A stretch of DNA of 64,000 bases, taken from the NCBI RefSeq assembly GCF_014773265.1, contig NZ_JACWMY010000005.1, forward strand, positions 62,001 through 126,000, read 5' to 3'. Position 1 is the first letter of the stretch. Each line of letters begins with the position of its first letter. Made by a program: the position numbers and the translations under genes. Origin of the DNA: Mucilaginibacter pankratovii. GTDB lineage: Bacteria; Bacteroidota; Bacteroidia; Sphingobacteriales; Sphingobacteriaceae. Shown here one piece after another: positions 61,573 to 64,000 of the stretch. The notes below the pieces were generated by a model that was given only the letters and a program-made list of their open reading frames with translations, searched no databases and was not told where the DNA came from.

Positions 61573-62411
61573 TGAAAGATTTTATTGCAGTATTAGTATT
61601 ATACAAAACCAGCTTACAGCAATCTGCAACCTTTACATCTATAACTAAGGGGTTAAAAAACAGCGGCCAGCATTTAAATTTGGTTGTTTATGATAACACC
61701 CCCGGCTATAATGCTGGCCTTACCAACGGCGATTTGCCAATGGAAGAAATAGGTGTAACAATTACCTATAGAGCAGATGCCGCGAACGGTGGTGTTAGCA
61801 AAGCATACAACTTTGGGGCAGCAGAGGGAAAAGCAAGAGGAAAGAAATGGATACTGTTGCTGGATCAGGATACGGAGTTCCCGGAAGGTGCCTTAAGCCG
61901 ATACGCTGAAGCGGTAAGCAACTATCCGCATGATAAGTTATTTGCGCCCATAATGATGGCCAATGAGAAGATCATTATATCGCCATGCCGGTTTAAATTT
62001 ATGCGTGGGTTTTCGTTAAATAACATAACGCCAGGCGTTAGCAGTTTACAAAACCTATCCGTAATAAATTGTGGCATGTGCATCCGTACAGATGCTTTTG
62101 AAAACAATAAGGGTTATAACCCGGCTATTAAATTAGATTTTAGCGATCATGATTTTATCTCGCGTTTTAAAAAAGTGAATGGCGAACGGTTTATAGTTAT
62201 CGATATGAAGGTGCGGCACCAGTTATCTACTACTGAAAAAAATAGTGCAGAAAGCGACCTGCTAAGATTTGGCTACTATTTGCAAGGCGAGCGTAACATG
62301 ACCGCCTCCGCGTACCAACGCGCGTTTTTAAAAACGAATGCTCTTATCAGGGCTGCTAAACTATCGTTTATCCATTTAAATTTGAGGTTTATATTAAAGC
62401 TGTTTAAATAG
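61572..62411 (+). CDS. Family 2 glycosyltransferase (rhamnosyltransferase-like)
   Basis: The 279-residue protein has FIAVLVLYKTSLQQSATFTS, VVYDNTPGYN, ADAANGGVSKAYNFGAAEG and LLLDQDTEFPEGAL, the DQD motif of the WbbL/RfbN-type rhamnosyltransferase group. Short Lys-rich C-terminus. The donor is not certain. The stop overlaps the GTG start of the polymerase gene by 1 base. Confidence 0.88.
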   Translation: MKDFIAVLVLYKTSLQQSATFTSITKGLKNSGQHLNLVVYDNTPGYNAGLTNGDLPMEEIGVTITYRADAANGGVSKAYNFGAAEGKARGKKWILLLDQDTEFPEGALSRYAEAVSNYPHDKLFAPIMMANEKIIISPCRFKFMRGFSLNNITPGVSSLQNLSVINCGMCIRTDAFENNKGYNPAIKLDFSDHDFISRFKKVNGERFIVIDMKVRHQLSTTEKNSAESDLLRFGYYLQGERNMTASAYQRAFLKTNALIRAAKLSFIHLNLRFILKLFK

Positions 62412-63613
62412 TGGATACACAACCCAAAAGCGTAACGGACGTAAATCCTTTTTTTACCTACATATTGGGGTTTTCCCTGGCGCTGCTGGTGTACCAGTTA
62501 GATTGGTCGTATCTGTATCCCGAAATCACCTGGCCTGTTATTATATTTCTCACATCCACTTTTCTCATCAGTGGTGTTATAGGCCTTTACATTTACCGGA
62601 AAAAAGTATTGCGCTTTTATGAGTTTAACAACAAGCTGAGCGTGATGAATTGGGTTATTGCCATCACTATAGGCTATATGCTTAATTTTGCTTACGCCGG
62701 TCGTATCCCCTTGTTTTCAATTGTAAATAACGACGATATAAACTATTTCGAGTTCGGCATCCCTACCTTTTATGTTATATTGGCAACCTTCACAAGCTTT
62801 TTCACTGTTTACCTGTTTAAATGTTACCTGGTTGAAAAGAAGAAAAAATACCTTTTCTTATGCTTTTACCTGCTCATTTTCCCAATTCTTGTTTTTAATC
62901 GCGGGGCGGTAATTCTCAATTTATCAAGCATGTTTTTTGTTTACCTGTTTTCTTACAAGAAGAACAAATTACGCGTTTACCTTGCCGTTGTGGGGATAGT
63001 GTTTGCCGTTTTAATGGCCTTTGGCATCCTGGGGAACATCCGAACAAGTAACCAGATAGACAAAAACGGCACACAAGAGCTTAGCCAAATTATGCTGAAT
63101 TTAGGCGAGGCCAAGCCCGATTTTGTAAATTCGGCTATACCGAAGGAGTATTTTTGGTCGTACCTGTACATTTCATCGCCGCTGGCAAATATGCAGAAGA
63201 ATATTGATGGACGGAATATTGACTACAGCGCATCAAATATTGCCCAGTATGTAAACGGCGAGCTCAACTTCGATTTCATATCCAAACGTATATTTTCATC
63301 TTTCAACATTGTTAAACCAGACAATAAGTTAATAGCCCCTTTTTTAACGGTTGGTACGGTTTACTCCACGTCGTACTCTTATCTTGGGTGGCTTGGCATG
63401 TGTATCACGTTTTTGTTTTTAATGGGCGTTACATTGCTTTACCTTGTTATTATGAAACCACGTAACCCATACTTTTCCACGGGCGTGGCTATTTTAAACA
63501 CGTTTTTATTGTTCTGTATATTTGATAATATGTTTTTCTTTAGCGGCCTAAGTTTTCAGCTGGTATACCCGGTGTTATTGTCGCTCACCACAAAAAAAGC
63601 GGTAATTATATGA
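62411..63613 (+). CDS. O-antigen/oligosaccharide repeat unit polymerase (Wzy-like), GTG start
   Basis: The 400-residue inner-membrane protein has about 11 hydrophobic helices (YILGFSLALLVYQLDWSYLY, IGYMLNFAYAGRIPLFSIVN) and a large loop around residues 205-300. EsmA/Wzy-type polymerases of the EpsG/O-antigen polymerase group share the AGRIPLF-type motif. The start is GTG at 62411. The end overlaps the next glycosyltransferase by 4 bp (ATGA). Confidence 0.85.
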   Translation: MDTQPKSVTDVNPFFTYILGFSLALLVYQLDWSYLYPEITWPVIIFLTSTFLISGVIGLYIYRKKVLRFYEFNNKLSVMNWVIAITIGYMLNFAYAGRIPLFSIVNNDDINYFEFGIPTFYVILATFTSFFTVYLFKCYLVEKKKKYLFLCFYLLIFPILVFNRGAVILNLSSMFFVYLFSYKKNKLRVYLAVVGIVFAVLMAFGILGNIRTSNQIDKNGTQELSQIMLNLGEAKPDFVNSAIPKEYFWSYLYISSPLANMQKNIDGRNIDYSASNIAQYVNGELNFDFISKRIFSSFNIVKPDNKLIAPFLTVGTVYSTSYSYLGWLGMCITFLFLMGVTLLYLVIMKPRNPYFSTGVAILNTFLLFCIFDNMFFFSGLSFQLVYPVLLSLTTKKAVII

Positions 63614-64000
63614 GTAAGATATGTTCGGTTTGCATGGCTACCTATAACGGGCAGGATTATATTTTTGAGCAAACTAAAAGTATATTGGATCAATTATCTG
63701 ATAACGACGAATTGATCGTAAGCGACGACGGCTCAACCGATAACACGCTCAACATCCTGAATGCTTTTAATGATAACCGGGTAAAGATCTTTCACAACAA
63801 AAGAACCAAAGGCCCGGTAGGGAATTTCGAAAATGCGTTATTACACGCCAAAGGGGATATTATTTTCCTGGCAGATCAGGATGATAAATGGGCACCAAAT
63901 AAATTAAGAAAACATCTTGAGCTGCACGAAAACCATGACCTTGTAATTTCAGATGCAGTAGTTATAAACGATGAGGGAGAGGTGCTATATCCATCCTTTT
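63610..64000 (+). CDS. Family 2 glycosyltransferase, N-terminal 130 residues, cut by window edge
   Basis: Begins MSKICSVCMATYNGQDYIFE and shows LIVSDDGSTDNT and the DxD-type motif LADQDDKWAPNKL. The sequence runs on to the window end without stop. It belongs to the same polysaccharide locus (ATGA overlap with the polymerase gene), so the locus continues beyond 64000. Confidence 0.92.
   Translation, partial: MSKICSVCMATYNGQDYIFEQTKSILDQLSDNDELIVSDDGSTDNTLNILNAFNDNRVKIFHNKRTKGPVGNFENALLHAKGDIIFLADQDDKWAPNKLRKHLELHENHDLVISDAVVINDEGEVLYPSF

Noticed and set aside
1..64000. CRISPR arrays, rRNA genes, complete insertion sequences
   Set aside because: None found on reading. No regular spacer-repeat pattern, no rRNA core sequences and no transposase gene seen.

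Overview
This window looks like a chromosomal segment of a Bacteroidota bacterium, most likely family Sphingobacteriaceae (Mucilaginibacter/Pedobacter-like). The evidence is indirect: many products are of Bacteroidota type (DUF2911, DUF5690, DUF4281, SLBB-rich polysaccharide export protein, TPR-extended ECF sigma with a DGPF partner), genes lack Shine-Dalgarno sequences, several promoters fit the TTG / TAnnTTTG pattern, and intergenic gaps carry palindromic repeats typical of that family. No rRNA, CRISPR array or complete insertion sequence was seen. One tRNA gene (Leu, anticodon CAA) is present.

Positions 1-35000 hold ordinary chromosomal genes in short, mixed-strand units: the N-terminal part of lepA, secreted or lipoprotein genes (a TIMP-like/MORN protein, a glycosidase-like lipoprotein, a DinB-like protein), a DbpA-type RNA helicase, an acetate transporter, gpmA, a large S9 peptidase, a cytosolic histidine kinase, a CDF metal transporter, an alpha/beta hydrolase next to an AraC regulator and a VOC protein, a deoxyribonucleotidase, two paralogous exported proteins, threonine aldolase, topoisomerase IB, a DGPF-ECF sigma pair, two Crp/Fnr regulators, a cyclase, a propeller-HEAT-cytochrome c protein, and a phosphodiesterase-alkaline phosphatase fusion.

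Positions 36390-38760 form a small accessory patch just downstream of tRNA-Leu. A markedly AT-rich S41 peptidase gene lies between complementary GTTATGTGC / GCACATAGC ends and two copies of a 26-bp repeat, as in a mobile gene cassette. Next to it a DUF1801 gene is flanked by two copies of the tRNA 3' end plus its terminator, as after integration at, or duplication of, the tRNA end. hscB follows.

Positions 39400-64000 are one long polysaccharide locus on the + strand, with a good promoter at about 39431-39464. It opens with export and chain-length proteins. Then comes a nine-gene CDP-sugar block: DdhD-, DdhA-, DdhB- and DdhC-type enzymes for CDP-4-keto-3,6-dideoxyhexose, mixed with an acetolactate-synthase-like TPP enzyme, an acetaldehyde dehydrogenase/4-hydroxy-2-oxovalerate aldolase pair normally known from aromatic catabolism, and two SDRs. 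Read together, these predict a C4-branched 3,6,8-trideoxyoctose (erwiniose-like) built by running the aldolase pair backwards and transferring a C4 acyl unit with the TPP enzyme. The locus continues with gmd, a flippase, a 4-amino-sugar aminotransferase and N-acetyltransferase, four glycosyltransferases (the last cut by the window end), a second acetyltransferase, an SDR and a polymerase. Together they look like a Wzx/Wzy-type O-antigen or exopolysaccharide system.
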